NCBI GenBank assembly: GCA_027490225.1
Contig: JAIXYK010000063.1
Location: 107,690-171,689 of the forward strand
DNA from: Bacteroidota bacterium
Lineage (GTDB): Bacteria > Bacteroidota > Bacteroidia > M30B66
Direction of reading: 5' to 3'
DNA length: 64,000 bases
The notes under the pieces are model-generated. The model did no database searches. It was not told the origin of the DNA and worked only from the letters and a program-made list of their open reading frames with translations. The translations under genes were made by a program, and so were the position numbers. Below are positions 63,975 to 64,000 of this stretch, one piece after another; within the stretch, counting starts at the first letter, position 1, and each line of letters begins with the position of its first letter.

Positions 63975-64000
63975 TGAATAATGAATAATGAATAATGAAT
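63966..64000 (+). repeat. AATGAAT heptanucleotide tandem repeat
   Basis: Five perfect copies of AATGAAT run from 63966 to the window end and may continue. The first copy provides the last codons and TAA stop of the response regulator. Each unit also holds an ATG followed by a stop after four codons (ATG AAT AAT GAA TAA), so only the last ATG of the array could open a longer frame. Confidence 0.85.

Overview
The window is AT-rich DNA of a Bacteroidota bacterium. The evidence is phylum-type: type IX secretion (T9SS) sorting domains on several exported proteins, TAnnTTTG-like -7 promoter boxes, a TonB-receptor-like barrel, a short primary sigma factor (287 aa), ATP-dependent PEP carboxykinase, and the futalosine-route menaquinone enzyme MqnE. 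The order is uncertain (Flavobacteriales- or Chitinophagales-like). Most of the window is chromosomal housekeeping DNA. The accessory-looking parts are the giant repeat protein at the left edge and the 36.8-40.9 kb stretch.

Layout. 0-7.7 kb: a minus-strand unit with a small exported protein followed by a huge secreted repeat protein (over 2,380 aa) that runs off the window. 8-16.5 kb: yidC, a CPA2 cation/proton antiporter, an overlapping ridA-DUF423-M32 carboxypeptidase cluster, a lipoprotein and pckA. 16.5-18.8 kb: a T9SS Ig-like protein and an RDD membrane protein on the minus strand. 19-25.3 kb: a tight operon for cytochrome c maturation (ccmC, ccmD-like, ccmE, ccmF), a DUF2520 oxidoreductase, a UbiA prenyltransferase and Maf. 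25.4-28.4 kb: a T9SS adhesin-like protein and a T9SS-exported esterase. 28.6-31 kb: the DUF1573-yajC-ybbR-coaE cluster. 31-36.8 kb: an outer-membrane barrel protein, a penicillin acylase and a small membrane protein.

36.8-40.9 kb: three accessory genes (a membrane protein, a secreted protein with a DUF2723-like segment, and a VOC/transglutaminase-like fusion) lie between two oppositely oriented copies of a structured intergenic element. A third copy lies at 53.5 kb. 41-46 kb: sigma factor rpoD, a membrane protein, an Smr/DUF2027 protein, RNase P RNA and a coiled-coil secreted protein. 45-52 kb, mainly minus strand: a universal stress protein, an HD protein, an E2-exonuclease-FAH operon, tRNA-Asn and an MsbA-type ABC exporter. 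51.9-53.4 kb: rbfA and a LolC/E-like permease. 53.6-64 kb: an OmpA lipoprotein, two M43 metalloproteases with T9SS tails, pheS, a stand-alone biotin carrier, mqnE and an OmpR-type response regulator. The response regulator's stop codon lies in a 7-bp tandem repeat running to the window end.

The most unusual signals are non-coding. One is a three-copy dispersed element whose long stem differs in sequence between copies but stays base-paired. The other is a two-fold symmetric element with an 18-bp perfect palindrome at 28.4 kb. No CRISPR array, transposase, integrase or phage gene was seen. All functional assignments come from reading motifs by eye; no database search was run.
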